DNA from: Haladaptatiplasma sp964454575
GTDB taxonomy: Archaea > Thermoplasmatota > Thermoplasmata > Halarchaeoplasmatales > Halarchaeoplasmataceae
Assembly: GCA_964454575.1 (NCBI GenBank)
Contig: CAYVTG010000017.1
Span: forward strand, 1 to 31,531
Direction of reading: 5' to 3'
Length of the DNA stretch: 31,531 bases
Each line of letters opens with the position of its first letter. Position 1 is the first letter of the stretch. The position numbers and the translations under genes are program-made. Below are positions 13,547 through 22,131 of this stretch, piece after piece. The notes under the pieces are model-generated. The model worked only from the letters and a program-made list of their open reading frames with translations, was not told the DNA's origin and made no database searches.

Positions 13547-14344
13547 TCAGTATCTTTCCAGCTTTCCGTCTCTTAGAGCTTTTTTAAGACATAATTGAAG
13601 TGTGACCAAACCGATAACCAGTCCTATCAGACCGGCCACCGGCATCACTATCAAGTCCGTTCTAGGTATGTAACCGTGTGTTATACTCGATCGGATGCCG
13701 TTGAGTGCATAGGTTATAGGTATGACTTTACTGATATACTGCGCAGATTCGGGCAGGGCCTCCACAGGGAAAAACACCCCGCAAAAGAATTGGAAAGAGA
13801 AGAATATCACCGTAAAAACCGCCTGTATCTCTTTATACAGTATGGCCACGCCGGCTATAGCGAACCCGAAGCCGATCACGGAAAGCCACGCTAAAACCAA
13901 GAACAAAAACGAAGGCACGGTCAAGTTGAGGCTTATCCCGAATACCAGTTCGGCAACTATCCACATCTCGACGAAATTTAGCACAGACACTGTAAAACCG
14001 GAAAGTGCAGTTGCAGAGATAGGTACCATAAGGTGATTGGGCAGCATGTATATGTTCTTGAATGTCCCGATATGCTGTTCCCATCGTATGCTCATGGAGG
14101 AATCGAAGAATCCTACTCTGATAAAGCGCCACGTGATTATACCCGTCACCATGTACATCGAGAATCCACCGGCCACACCGGTACTACCGCCTGCATCGAT
14201 GGTCCTGCCCAATACGCCGAATACGCTCACCCAGACGATAGGATATAGCAGCATAGCGATGAAATTTAACTTGTATGACCAACGTCTCTGCCAGTCGCGT
14301 ATGACGAAGGCCCAAAGTATAGAAAGATAACCCTTCATATCCAT
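13547..14344 (-). CDS. ABC-2 type transporter permease
   Basis: This 265-residue membrane protein has about six hydrophobic helices. It carries the ABC-2 signature region FFSFQFFCGVFFPVEALPES followed by KVIPITYALNGIRSSI, typical of drug or polysaccharide exporters. It ends with a basic cytoplasmic tail. The start (ATG 14344) lies 10 bp inside the ATPase gene and has GGTGA just ahead, so the two are coupled. With the ATPase it forms an exporter in the inner membrane. The substrate is unknown; the adjacent MarR-MATE genes point to toxic compound export, but this is inference. Confidence 0.88.
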   Translation of the reverse strand: MDMKGYLSILWAFVIRDWQRRWSYKLNFIAMLLYPIVWVSVFGVLGRTIDAGGSTGVAGGFSMYMVTGIITWRFIRVGFFDSSMSIRWEQHIGTFKNIYMLPNHLMVPISATALSGFTVSVLNFVEMWIVAELVFGISLNLTVPSFLFLVLAWLSVIGFGFAIAGVAILYKEIQAVFTVIFFSFQFFCGVFFPVEALPESAQYISKVIPITYALNGIRSSITHGYIPRTDLIVMPVAGLIGLVIGLVTLQLCLKKALRDGKLERY

Positions 14345-15273
14345 GCTGTCACCTTCTCTTCGGATCTTTCTTCATCTTCGGTGTGCCTGATGAAGGCCTC
14401 TTCCAGAGTAGGCTCTTTTACGGACAGGTCGGAAACTCTACCGATCTTCATTATCTTCTCGATGACTTCGTGCAGTCTGCGACCGTCTTCAAGATACACA
14501 CGGATCACCTTTCCGTCTTTCTCTATCTTGTCCACGGCTTCGTCTTCTATGTCGGGCAGACCATCATCTGTATAACGGAATTCTATCAGCCGTTTAGGGA
14601 AGATCCTCTTCTTCAACTCTCCCGGCCTTCCGACAGATGTGATCCTTCCTTTGTTCAATATGGCTATCCTTTCGCAGAGTTCCTCCACCTCGAACATGTT
14701 GTGACTCGTGAAGATCACTGTCTTTTCCTCTTGACCCATTATCTCCTTGAGAAGCCCCCTGAACTTTCTACTGGACACAGGGTCCAAGCCCAGGGTGGGT
14801 TCGTCCAAGAACAATATGGGAGTATCTCTTATCAGATTTCTGACAAGATTGAGTTTCTGCCTCATACCAGTTGAATAATCGCCTAATCTTTTGTTGTAAT
14901 CTTCCTTTTCCAGTCCCAGCCTACCGCCGTAATCCTCCATACGGTCCTTCCAATCATCCACACCATACAATCGTGAGAAGAAACTCATGTTCTGATATGC
15001 GTTCAACCTTCGGTAGAACTTGTCCCGTGCGGTGATCACGTCGACCATACCTCTTACCTTCTGTGGATACCGAACAACGTCATACCCGCCTACCTCCACG
15101 CTGCCTCCGTCGGGAAGCAGCATGGTAGCCATCATCTTCACCGTTGTGGTCTTCCCGGCACCATTTGGACCTAATAGTCCAAAGACCTCTCCTTGTTTTA
15201 CTTCAAAAGATATACCGTCCACTGCTGTGGTACCGTTGAATTCCTTCCTGAGTTCGTTGACTTTTATGACCAT
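14335..15273 (-). CDS. ABC transporter ATPase, drug-export type
   Basis: This 312-residue ATPase drives the ABC-2 permease encoded next. Walker A is GPNGAGKTT at 35-43, the signature is YSTGMRQKL at 133-141, and Walker B with catalytic Glu is ILFLDEP at 153-159. The switch His follows in FTSHNMFEVEEL. A C-terminal extension of about 90 residues with VKEPTLEEAFIRHT is typical of the DrrA/CcmA-like group. An AAAGGAA ribosome site precedes the ATG. Only 23 bp separate it from the MATE gene, so MarR, MATE and the ABC pair may form one four-gene operon. Confidence 0.92.
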   Translation of the reverse strand: MVIKVNELRKEFNGTTAVDGISFEVKQGEVFGLLGPNGAGKTTTVKMMATMLLPDGGSVEVGGYDVVRYPQKVRGMVDVITARDKFYRRLNAYQNMSFFSRLYGVDDWKDRMEDYGGRLGLEKEDYNKRLGDYSTGMRQKLNLVRNLIRDTPILFLDEPTLGLDPVSSRKFRGLLKEIMGQEEKTVIFTSHNMFEVEELCERIAILNKGRITSVGRPGELKKRIFPKRLIEFRYTDDGLPDIEDEAVDKIEKDGKVIRVYLEDGRRLHEVIEKIMKIGRVSDLSVKEPTLEEAFIRHTEDEERSEEKVTAWI

Positions 15274-15296
15274 CTTACAGTTCCTTTAAATGTTTA

Positions 15297-16736
15297 TTAT
15301 TTAATGTTGGGGGCTGTCATCGGCCCCTTTTCGATGACTTTTTTCTTCCACCAGCCCATCTTGTATACCATATATGCGATCAGTCCTGATCCGACGTTAC
15401 TGAGTGCGATAGCCAGCCATGCGCCGGTGGAATGAAGTCCAAGGTAGAAGGCGAGTATGAAGAGCAGTGGTATACGGATCAACCACAATCGCGACAGGCT
15501 GATACCGAGCTGCTGCTTAGTGTGTCCGGAGCCGTTCAATGTGGATGAGACCGCCTCGAAGATAGCGAAGAAGGGAGCTCCCACTGCAAGTATCAGTAAA
15601 AATTCGCCGCCGATCCTTACAACGTTGGGCTGATCCTTTATGAAGAATCCAAAGACCGGAAAACGAATGACAACCAGTACGAGTGATATGGCGGTCATGA
15701 GTACCATCATCACTATGATACCTTTCTTAGCCGCTTCGTCAGCCCTGTCCTTTTTATCGGCACCTAAAGACTGTCCGACCACTGTGCTCAGAGCCATCCC
15801 GAGTCCCCACATGACCACGAAACTTATACCGATTATCCGCCCTCCTATACCGTAGGCGGCCATCACTTCTTGATGGTTCGGCAGGTAGGCGAGTGCAGCG
15901 GCGAACACCAGGAATTCGGACGAATCCATCGCCCGGGCCACGGTGGCCGGTATGCCGATCTGGAAGAATTTTCTGATCCGCTCCCAATCCGGCTTCAGAT
16001 GGCTCAATTTGACCCACAAACCGACCTTGCGGGTAGAAAGCATATACACTGCTATGCCTAACCCGATAGAGCGTGACAACGTAGTAGCTACGGCCGCTCC
16101 GCGGATACCCATGTGTGGTATGGGACCGAGACCAAAAATGAATATAGGGTCCAGAATAAGATTGATAGTAACACTGACTGCCATTATGACCGTGGGAGTG
16201 ATGGTATCTCCCCAGGCTCTGAGACTGAAAGAAAATGCCGCAAATGTGATAAGTACCGGGAATCCAAGGAAAATTATCTGTAGATACGATACAGCGGGTT
16301 CTACCAATGGGCTCCCGCCGGTCAATAGGTTAAGGAATGGCTCGGCAAGGAATATACCTACAGCACCGAGTGCGATGGAGAAGAATATGAAGATAAAGTA
16401 TAGTTGTCCGGCATCTCTGCGTGCCTGTTCGTACCTCTTGGCACCGGTGTTCTGAGATATAAGTGCTATACCGGCGATACCCATGCCCATCTCTATGGCC
16501 ACCATCAGCATGATGAAGGGCCACGCCAGACTCAAAGCGCCCACTGCATTTACGTTATCCGGGACCGGCAGTCTGCCCAACCACATGGTATCTACTAGGT
16601 TATAAGCCGTCTGTAATATCGAAGCGACCATCATGGGCCAGCCCAGTTTGAACAACAAAGGCACTATGTCTCCGGAGCGTATCTCTTCCTTACTGGGGCG
16701 TCCCATCCGTGATCTTAACGTTCCGAAAAAAGTCAC
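15297..16736 (-). CDS. MATE family efflux transporter
   Basis: This 479-residue protein has about twelve hydrophobic helices in two similar halves, with the MATE landmarks VPLLFKLGWPMMVASILQTA at the start, LVDTMWLGRLP, and ALRAWGDTITPT and GSGHTKQQLG in equivalent places of the two halves. MATE proteins export cationic drugs or metabolites using Na+ or H+. The GTG start at 16736 overlaps the MarR stop as GTGA. ATG 16706 is a less likely alternative. Its placement right after a MarR gene indicates induction by a compound it exports. Confidence 0.9.
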   Translation of the reverse strand: MTFFGTLRSRMGRPSKEEIRSGDIVPLLFKLGWPMMVASILQTAYNLVDTMWLGRLPVPDNVNAVGALSLAWPFIMLMVAIEMGMGIAGIALISQNTGAKRYEQARRDAGQLYFIFIFFSIALGAVGIFLAEPFLNLLTGGSPLVEPAVSYLQIIFLGFPVLITFAAFSFSLRAWGDTITPTVIMAVSVTINLILDPIFIFGLGPIPHMGIRGAAVATTLSRSIGLGIAVYMLSTRKVGLWVKLSHLKPDWERIRKFFQIGIPATVARAMDSSEFLVFAAALAYLPNHQEVMAAYGIGGRIIGISFVVMWGLGMALSTVVGQSLGADKKDRADEAAKKGIIVMMVLMTAISLVLVVIRFPVFGFFIKDQPNVVRIGGEFLLILAVGAPFFAIFEAVSSTLNGSGHTKQQLGISLSRLWLIRIPLLFILAFYLGLHSTGAWLAIALSNVGSGLIAYMVYKMGWWKKKVIEKGPMTAPNIK

Positions 16737-17170
16737 TGGTCAACCACTTCCTCGACATTTTCCAGGATACGGTGCAGGTACTCGATATACTGTTCCTGTT
16801 CCTTTTGGTCAAAATCCTTGAATATTATCTCGTCGACCTCTTTTTCGATCTCCTCCACGATATCTTCGATCTCATATTTCTTATCGGTGAGATATACCCG
16901 TTTAACCCGTTTATCTTCCGGATCTCGTTCCATCTTCAGATACCCCTCTCCCTGAAGTTTATTGATCATCTTGGAAGTGGTCGATTTGGATATGTTGATA
17001 TCCTCGCATATCTCCTTTTGAGAGATACCGTCTCCTTTTTTAAGTAGCCTAACTAAAAATGGGAATTCACCTCTGCTGAAGCCATGAGGACTGATCTTTT
17101 TCCGAAGGTGCATTATCAACTTTCTATGGATGGAGGAATGCAGCTTTAATACCGAATAACGTTCTCGCAT
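16733..17170 (-). CDS. MarR family transcriptional regulator
   Basis: This 145-residue protein is a MarR-type winged-helix dimer. The DNA-binding part is KGDGISQKEICEDINISKST followed by TSKMINKLQGEGYLKMERDP and the wing EDKRVKRVYLTDKK (about residues 46-95). Helices at both ends make the dimer. It should repress its own gene and the MATE gene after it until a ligand binds. The double palindrome at 17174-17217 around the TATA box is the natural operator. The ATG lies about 26 bp from the TATA centre, giving a leaderless transcript. Confidence 0.88.
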   Translation of the reverse strand: MRERYSVLKLHSSIHRKLIMHLRKKISPHGFSRGEFPFLVRLLKKGDGISQKEICEDINISKSTTSKMINKLQGEGYLKMERDPEDKRVKRVYLTDKKYEIEDIVEEIEKEVDEIIFKDFDQKEQEQYIEYLHRILENVEEVVDQ

Positions 17171-17173
17171 ATA

Positions 17174-17217
17174 GTTTCATACGAAACCAATCGTATATAA
17201 TGGTTTCGGTTGAAACC
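17174..17217 (-). promoter_or_regulatory. Twin MarR operator flanking the TATA box
   Basis: Two palindromes share the half-site GTTTC-N4-GAAAC: site A at 17174-17187 (spacer ATAC) and site B at 17203-17216 (spacer GGTT; arms extended by one base to GGTTTC/GAAACC). Their centres are 29 bp apart. Between them on the minus strand lies the TATA box ATTATATACG (17192-17201). Site A covers the expected transcription start, next to ATG 17170. A repressor dimer at each site would block TBP/TFB binding and polymerase. Confidence 0.75.
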
Positions 17218-17221
17218 ACTT

Positions 17222-17770
17222 TCAATGTACGAGTCCGGCTCGGCCCAGCTCTTCTCTCGTATACTCTACAGCCTCTTCAAGATCTTTTACGTCTTTAGCC
17301 CCTGTGCATACCATCTTACCTGTACCGAATAAAAGGAGTACCGCACTGGAGTCTTTGACTCTGTAAACCAGGCCCGGGAACTGTTCAGGCTCGTACTCTA
17401 CCCGTTCAAGACCGAGAACCATGGCTACGGTGTTCAGATTAAGGTCTTCTTCAAGCGAATAAGTGGCAACGATGTTCTGTACTGTTACTTCAACTTCGTC
17501 GACGGTCTCGATGCCCCCTTTGTTCAACAATCCTTTAACTTTGTTCACTCCTGCCCTGGCATCATCTACTGTCTTACCTCCTGTACAGACTATCTTACCT
17601 GTTCGGAAGAGTAGTATGGACGTTTTTGGATTCTGCATTCTAAAGATCAAACCCGGAAAAACTTCCGGGTCGTATTCCGCCCCATCTAACACTACTGCGG
17701 CTTCCTCAAGGTCAAGTTTGGTCTCCAGGGATGATGTAGCGACCACGTTTTCGATTTTAACTGCTGTCAT
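17222..17770 (-). CDS. tbp: TATA-box binding protein
   Basis: This 182-residue protein consists of two direct repeats of the TBP saddle domain. Paired landmarks are VKIENVVATSSLETKLDLEE and VQNIVATYSLEEDLNLNTVA; YDPEVFPGLIFRM and YEPEQFPGLVYRV; LLFRTGKIVCTGGK and LLFGTGKMVCTGAK. It is the general archaeal transcription factor that binds the TATA box and, with TFB, recruits RNA polymerase. The length is normal and both repeats are complete. It fixes the organism as archaeal. Its stop lies only 5 bp from the distal MarR operator of the next gene. Confidence 0.97.
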   Translation of the reverse strand: MTAVKIENVVATSSLETKLDLEEAAVVLDGAEYDPEVFPGLIFRMQNPKTSILLFRTGKIVCTGGKTVDDARAGVNKVKGLLNKGGIETVDEVEVTVQNIVATYSLEEDLNLNTVAMVLGLERVEYEPEQFPGLVYRVKDSSAVLLLFGTGKMVCTGAKDVKDLEEAVEYTREELGRAGLVH

Positions 17771-17832
17771 TTAAATCTCTCCATTTTTAAGTCTAGAAAC
17801 ATCGTTAACCTAATAAACTCTTCGAAAGACCG

Positions 17833-18804
17833 TTACTTGTAATCATCGACCCTTTTCAGGTCCCTTTCCGTATGCCTATCGAATAATCTTTTCAACTCGT
17901 TAAGTATGAATCCGCTCACCATCAGAAGTGAGCCCAATACGATAAGTATCAGTGTGAGTAGGCTGTATCCTACCGATAGAACTTCCTGGGTCCTGGCGAT
18001 GTTGATCACCCACAGACCGGATATCAGCGCGGCTATCAAAAATGCGGCTCCTGTCATACCAAAAAATAACAACGGTCGTCTCTCGACTACCATCATTATC
18101 AGTCTGTTGAGTACTTTGAATCCGTGTTTTGCAGAGCCCTCCGTATTGGCATTTTTTATGTCCTTGTATCTGCAGGATATCCTTACGTTCTTTACATTCA
18201 ATCCCTTCTGGTGTGCTTCTGCAAGCATCTCCGACTCTACAGCGAAGTCATCGTGGACCAGATCTATCCCTTCGATGGCTCGTCGTCCTAGGGCACGAAA
18301 ACCGCTCTGGGTATCTCGTCCCTTGCCACCGATGGTAGCACGGTCCAAGATGTTCTTTCCTATCTTTCGCATAAAAGGCATCTCGGTCGCCTCTCCCCAG
18401 CGGGTACCTATGGACATGTCCGCACCGGGATTGACAACACCGGACAACACCTGCGGTATCTCGTAGGGATCATGCTGGCCGTCGCTGTCTATCAAGACCA
18501 GAAAGTCGTAATCTTCTTCTCGGGCAAAATTCATTATCGTCTGTATCGCCGCTCCTTTGCCTAAATTATGAGGATGTCTTTTCACAATCGCTCCGAAGCT
18601 CTTTGCTATCTTTGGTGTCTCGTCCAGAGGGTGGCTGCCGTCGTCCACAACAAGAACGTCAAAATCAAATGTTTTCTTAAGTTTCTTTAACTTCCAGAGT
18701 AAGCTGCCTATAGCTATCTCTTCATTGTAGGCAGGAACGCCTATAAGAACGGACTCTTCAACACTCGGAAGATGTATCTTCTTATCTTTTGACTTCCTTT
18801 TCAT
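17833..18804 (-). CDS. Family 2 glycosyltransferase with two C-terminal membrane helices
   Basis: This 323-residue protein has a GT-A domain with PAYNEE (24-29), VVDDGS (52-57) and DSDGQHDP (106-113, the DxD motif), then SGFRALGRRA. Two hydrophobic helices follow near residues 250-275 and 285-307. The layout matches polyprenyl-phosphate mannose or glucose synthases (DPM1/GtrB-like) that load a lipid carrier for N-glycosylation or exopolysaccharide. The final basic tail would be cytoplasmic. A promoter (TTTATTATATCG near 18846) and GGAAGG ribosome site precede ATG 18804. The sugar cannot be told. Confidence 0.88.
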   Translation of the reverse strand: MKRKSKDKKIHLPSVEESVLIGVPAYNEEIAIGSLLWKLKKLKKTFDFDVLVVDDGSHPLDETPKIAKSFGAIVKRHPHNLGKGAAIQTIMNFAREEDYDFLVLIDSDGQHDPYEIPQVLSGVVNPGADMSIGTRWGEATEMPFMRKIGKNILDRATIGGKGRDTQSGFRALGRRAIEGIDLVHDDFAVESEMLAEAHQKGLNVKNVRISCRYKDIKNANTEGSAKHGFKVLNRLIMMVVERRPLLFFGMTGAAFLIAALISGLWVINIARTQEVLSVGYSLLTLILIVLGSLLMVSGFILNELKRLFDRHTERDLKRVDDYK

Positions 18805-18864
18805 TTTACCTTCCCTTACGCTGAACGAATTCCAATATTTACGATATAATAAATACCTTTCCCA

Positions 18865-19479
18865 TCAGATATCGTGCTTGTAGGCGAACACCAACGTCAC
18901 GGCGACCACGGTACCGATAAACAGCCAAATGTTCAAAAACCAGATGAGCACCACCAAGCTGTACAGTATGCTCCTCTGTCCCATGGTATAGGATCGATTC
19001 CCATTGACGAAAAGTCTCTGCAGGTAGGACGCCGGTTTCTCCTGGGCAAGCAGGCGAAGACTCTCGGGCGAAGAGCGTATCAAAAATGTGATCTTGGTAA
19101 AATTTCTCAAGGACAACAAAAAGTTGAGCACCGAAAATATCAGGGTGAACACCATCAACCATACCGGTACGTCCATATCTGTTACCATCTCCGGGAAATC
19201 AGGGATGATGCCTGCTACACCTGCAAAACCGAATAGTATGCCCATCAGCACTACGGCGGTGGTCGCCTGGAAGGTCAAAGCCATGATCAAGTTACGTATC
19301 TGATGAACGCAAAGAAGATGGTCTTCATCATCTAGAATATTATCGAACCAGGTACCGATACAGTCGTGCATCCGTGAACGTTTCGTGTCCCTTCCCATGA
19401 ACTCGGTGACGAAGAAGTATACGTAATGGTAGCCGAAAAGGCAGCCCACGTAAACCGCTACAGCCAAAGGTGTTTCCAT
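18865..19479 (-). CDS. DUF599 family membrane protein
   Basis: This 204-residue protein has four hydrophobic helices with the DUF599 arrangement: a first helix, a cytoplasmic basic segment (MGRDTKRSRMHDC), IRNLIMALTFQATTAVVLMG, and a last pair ending with SILYSLVVLIWFLNIWLFIG. Function is unknown for the family. The start ATG 19479 lies 25 bp from the TATA centre, so the transcript should be leaderless; the ATG at 19488 is too close to the TATA box. It shares its promoter region with the divergent gene at 19545. Confidence 0.7.
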   Translation of the reverse strand: METPLAVAVYVGCLFGYHYVYFFVTEFMGRDTKRSRMHDCIGTWFDNILDDEDHLLCVHQIRNLIMALTFQATTAVVLMGILFGFAGVAGIIPDFPEMVTDMDVPVWLMVFTLIFSVLNFLLSLRNFTKITFLIRSSPESLRLLAQEKPASYLQRLFVNGNRSYTMGQRSILYSLVVLIWFLNIWLFIGTVVAVTLVFAYKHDI

Positions 19480-19498
19480 GGTACACATAAATAATCAC

Positions 19499-19510
19499 AA
19501 TATATAAATA
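19499..19510. promoter_or_regulatory. Shared divergent TATA region, pair 1
   Basis: AATATATAAATA serves both directions: 25 bp to ATG 19479 on the minus strand (leaderless) and about 41 bp to ATG 19545 on the plus strand, which has GGTGA in a short leader. No second TATA box is evident between the two genes. Confidence 0.55.
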
Positions 19511-19544
19511 CATTGACCTTGATTGCGCCCTTCAAGGTGAAAAC

Positions 19545-19991
19545 ATGCAGGAAGAAACATATCCTCAACAAGAAGGAGGACAAGAGTGGCAGCAGCCGCC
19601 ACAGCAACAGCCGCCACATCAATCGCAGCATCAACCACACCAACAACCGACGCATCAACCACAACACGATTTCTTTGAAGGTTTAGCGAGCAATAAGATG
19701 CTTTCAATGATGGTCATGCTTGGATTGATGGTCATCATGGTCGGTGCAATATTGCTGAGTGCTACGAATTCTATAGATGACCCAAGACACGTGATAACCA
19801 TGGGTAATATTCTCAAAGATCTGGGAGTATTCCTAGTGTCCGGTATAATGTTGCTTGGTGCATTCTACAGAGATGACTGGAGCAAATGGTTCAGAGTTGC
19901 CATAGCCGGTTTTGCACTAGTCCTTGTGGTATTAGGCTACTTCCCCATAGGATTCGAATTCGGAGCAGCCGCCAATCAAGGATTCTTTTGA
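19545..19991 (+). CDS. Small membrane protein with Gln/Pro/His-rich N-terminus
   Basis: This 148-residue protein starts with about 42 residues rich in Gln, Pro and His (PQQEGGQEWQQPPQQQPPHQ and on), then has three hydrophobic helices near residues 51-73, 87-107 and 113-132. I do not recognise a family. The N-terminal part is disordered and could bind metal through its histidines or act as an interaction tail. A GGTGA ribosome site precedes the ATG. A T-rich terminator follows. It is transcribed alone. Confidence 0.7.
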   Translation: MQEETYPQQEGGQEWQQPPQQQPPHQSQHQPHQQPTHQPQHDFFEGLASNKMLSMMVMLGLMVIMVGAILLSATNSIDDPRHVITMGNILKDLGVFLVSGIMLLGAFYRDDWSKWFRVAIAGFALVLVVLGYFPIGFEFGAAANQGFF

Positions 19992-19996
19992 ATCAA

Positions 19997-20024
19997 AACC
20001 CCCTTTCTTTTTATTTTTTTCCAA
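19997..20024 (+). terminator. T-rich transcription terminator
   Basis: After the stop at 19991 the plus strand reads AACCCCCTTTCTTTTTATTT and on to more T, an archaeal-type poly-T terminator. It runs a few bases into the 3' end of the converging glycosyltransferase gene. Confidence 0.6.
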
Positions 20025-20691
20025 ATCTACTCTTCAGCAACCTTACAGCGATAAAAAAACCATCCTTTGTTCTGAGCTTAGATTCACCCTTTCTTGCCCG
20101 GTATTCGATAGGCACTTCAGCGACTCCCTTGTCTATCAGAAGGCCGTGAAGGCTTGCTTCTATCTCGAAACCTTTACCGGCTGGTTCTCTCCCGTTGAGG
20201 GCTGTCCGACGGAATCCTCGCATCCCGGTACAAAGGTCGCTGACCTTCACTCCGTATAGTCCGTTGGCGAGTCCGGTGAGCAGACGATTTCCGAATCTGT
20301 TCATAGAAGACATGGCTCCCGGATATATATCACCGCTAAGTCGTGAGCCCAGTACCATGGATACACCGTTGTTCAATTCCTCCAACAAGTCAACGATCCT
20401 CTCCGGCGGATAGGTGCCGTCGCCGTCTATGGTGAATACGTACTCTCCGCTGCTTTCTCTCAAACCTCTGCGAACAGCCGCTGCTTTCCCTCCTTCTTCT
20501 AGTATCACCTTGGCTCCCGCCTCGGCAGCTATCTTTCTCGTACCATCTACCGAGCCTCCGTCGACAACGAGTATCTCAACTTCATATCCCATCTCTTCAA
20601 GAGCCGTCTCGGGAACACTTTTCAGTACTTCGGTTATACCGTCTGCTTCGTTGAGTGTAGGGATGATCAAAGTTACCTTATCCATGGTCAT
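20011..20691 (-). CDS. Family 2 glycosyltransferase, soluble
   Basis: This 226-residue protein is a short GT-A enzyme: IIPTLNEADGI near the start, ILVVDGGSVDGT, then IDGDGTYPPERI as the DxD region, and later LCTGMRGFRRTAL. It resembles archaeal dolichol-phosphate glucose/mannose synthases without membrane helices. It differs from the enzyme at 17833, which has VDDGS and two helices. The start overlaps the upstream stop as ATGA at 20688-20691; a second ATG at 20685 is possible. The two genes are likely one operon. Confidence 0.88.
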   Translation of the reverse strand: MTMDKVTLIIPTLNEADGITEVLKSVPETALEEMGYEVEILVVDGGSVDGTRKIAAEAGAKVILEEGGKAAAVRRGLRESSGEYVFTIDGDGTYPPERIVDLLEELNNGVSMVLGSRLSGDIYPGAMSSMNRFGNRLLTGLANGLYGVKVSDLCTGMRGFRRTALNGREPAGKGFEIEASLHGLLIDKGVAEVPIEYRARKGESKLRTKDGFFIAVRLLKSRFGKK

Positions 20692-21098
20692 TCTCCTTCC
20701 ACGAAATACTCGATCTCATGACGGTTCAAGTCCGGTCGATGCTTTAGGACTATCTCTACGAACCGTTCCTTTTGTGAAGATGCTAGATTACCGAAGAGGT
20801 CGTTGAATAACTCGTCCTCCTCCATATCATTGGATATCAATCTCTTCTGTGCCTCGGTCAATTTACATCTCGCTCCCTTTGAGTGCTCGTGCCCTAAGTA
20901 TCTCTCGAGCTCCGCTAATATCTCTGTAAAAAATCCTGTCCGCTTTGCTCTGTCGGGTCCGATGTTGCGCACCAACCCACAATTATCGCAGTAAGGATGT
21001 GGTGCCAGGGTGGATTCCTCCTTCTCCTTGAGTATAGGCAGCCAGTCGGCGCATGAGCATTCGTGCTCGCAGCGAGTCTTTTTTTCCTTACTGTCCAT
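20688..21098 (-). CDS. Conserved archaeal protein with a zinc-ribbon-like Cys cluster
   Basis: This 136-residue protein has CEHECSCADWLP near residue 10 and PHPYCDNCGLVRNIG near residue 36, so four to five Cys could bind zinc. An acidic helical part follows (EEDELFNDLFGNLASSQKER). I do not recognise the family. I chose ATG 21098: the palindromic TATA box at 21149-21156 implies transcription from about 21127, which excludes the longer in-frame starts at 21143, 21173 and 21224. It is coupled to the glycosyltransferase after it. A role in RNA or protein binding is plausible but not shown. Confidence 0.65.
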   Translation of the reverse strand: MDSKEKKTRCEHECSCADWLPILKEKEESTLAPHPYCDNCGLVRNIGPDRAKRTGFFTEILAELERYLGHEHSKGARCKLTEAQKRLISNDMEEDELFNDLFGNLASSQKERFVEIVLKHRPDLNRHEIEYFVEGE

Positions 21099-21148
21099 GT
21101 ATAATTTTAATCTTTCAGTCCTATTTATCACTTTTGGGAACATAACCG

Positions 21149-21156
21149 TTATATAA
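21149..21156. promoter_or_regulatory. Shared divergent TATA box, pair 2 (palindrome TTATATAA)
   Basis: A perfect 8-bp palindrome TTATATAA is the only TATA-like element between the divergent genes. It lies 25 bp from ATG 21178 (leaderless MTHFR transcript) and 54 bp from ATG 21098 on the other strand, whose leader would be about 29 bases. Confidence 0.6.
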
Positions 21157-21177
21157 TCATAAAGAGATAACATAGCT

Positions 21178-22131
21178 ATGCCTTCATTCCTGAAACGTTT
21201 AGAAAAAGAAAGTTTTCCCATCACATACGAAGTCCCATCTCCCAGAGGAGGGAACGTGGATGACTACATCGAACGCATCGCCGGATACGATTTCATCGAC
21301 CGACTAGCCGGTTTGAACGTGTGCAATAATCCAGTCGGCAAGGTAAGGATAGACCCTGCCCCCTTCGCAGGTAAGATAATCAGAGAGCTCAACGTCGAAC
21401 CCATCGCCCATCTTACATGCAGAGACACCACTCTCAGCGGCCTTCAAAAATGGCTGCTGGGTGCAGATAGTCTGGGCATCCGCACGCTGTTGGCCATGAC
21501 CGGTGATTATGCAGTGGGAGATTATCCCGCAGAAGAAAAGATAGACACTATAAATTCACTTGAGCTCATCACCGGCATCAAGAAATATCTGAATAACGGC
21601 CAGCTCATGCCGGAACTCTCGTCAAGGCAGTCGCGTCAGAGGAACAGGTACATGGTGGGTATGGAGGAGCTTGAAAGACCGACGGAATTCGCAGTAGGCG
21701 GAGTGCTTCTTCCCCGGAGGGGAGGAGAGCCAGTATACGGTGCCAACAAGATACGTGCCGGCGCAGATTTCTTCCAAACACAGATCACCTACGATGCCGA
21801 CGAAGTACTGGTCCTCATAAAAGAACTGGAGGAACTGGTGGAAAAGGTACCGCCGGTACTTGTAAGCACCGCTCCCTTTGCAACATACGACGAGATGGTT
21901 TTCCTTTCAGAGAACGTCCCGCAGGTCAACATACCGAAAAAAGTACAGGACAGACTATCTAAAGCACACGACTTTGCCATGGAATCGGTATATTACGCCG
22001 TGGAGATGTACGTTAAGATACTCGACGGTATAGATGAGCGTGGATTGAACACCAAGGTGGGCGCCCACATCATACCCATGAGATCCAAAGAGATGGCTGC
22101 AAAGTTGGTCAAGGAGATATCACAACTATGA
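21178..22131 (+). CDS. metF: MetF-like methylenetetrahydropterin reductase
   Basis: This 317-residue protein is a TIM-barrel reductase of the MTHFR family. ITYEVPSPRGGN near the start holds Glu18, equivalent to the catalytic Glu of E. coli MetF. AHLTCRDTTLSGLQKWLLGA (77-96) and RTLLAMTGD (102-110, with the conserved Asp) match the E. coli HLTC and LRGD segments that contact the folate and FAD. It would make methyl-tetrahydrofolate or methyl-tetrahydromethanopterin. It differs from the F420-dependent Mer of methanogens. Its stop overlaps the mtrA start as ATGA. The operon continues with MtrA and MtrH, so it probably feeds methyl groups to them. Confidence 0.88.
   Translation: MPSFLKRLEKESFPITYEVPSPRGGNVDDYIERIAGYDFIDRLAGLNVCNNPVGKVRIDPAPFAGKIIRELNVEPIAHLTCRDTTLSGLQKWLLGADSLGIRTLLAMTGDYAVGDYPAEEKIDTINSLELITGIKKYLNNGQLMPELSSRQSRQRNRYMVGMEELERPTEFAVGGVLLPRRGGEPVYGANKIRAGADFFQTQITYDADEVLVLIKELEELVEKVPPVLVSTAPFATYDEMVFLSENVPQVNIPKKVQDRLSKAHDFAMESVYYAVEMYVKILDGIDERGLNTKVGAHIIPMRSKEMAAKLVKEISQL

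Noticed and set aside
15943..16455. 170-codon plus-strand frame inside the MATE gene
   Set aside because: Antisense shadow; the MATE frame has clear family motifs and membrane periodicity.
20688..21224. Longer start for the zinc-ribbon protein
   Set aside because: The extra N-terminal codons lie on and beyond the only TATA box and overlap the divergent MTHFR gene, so they are unlikely to be transcribed.
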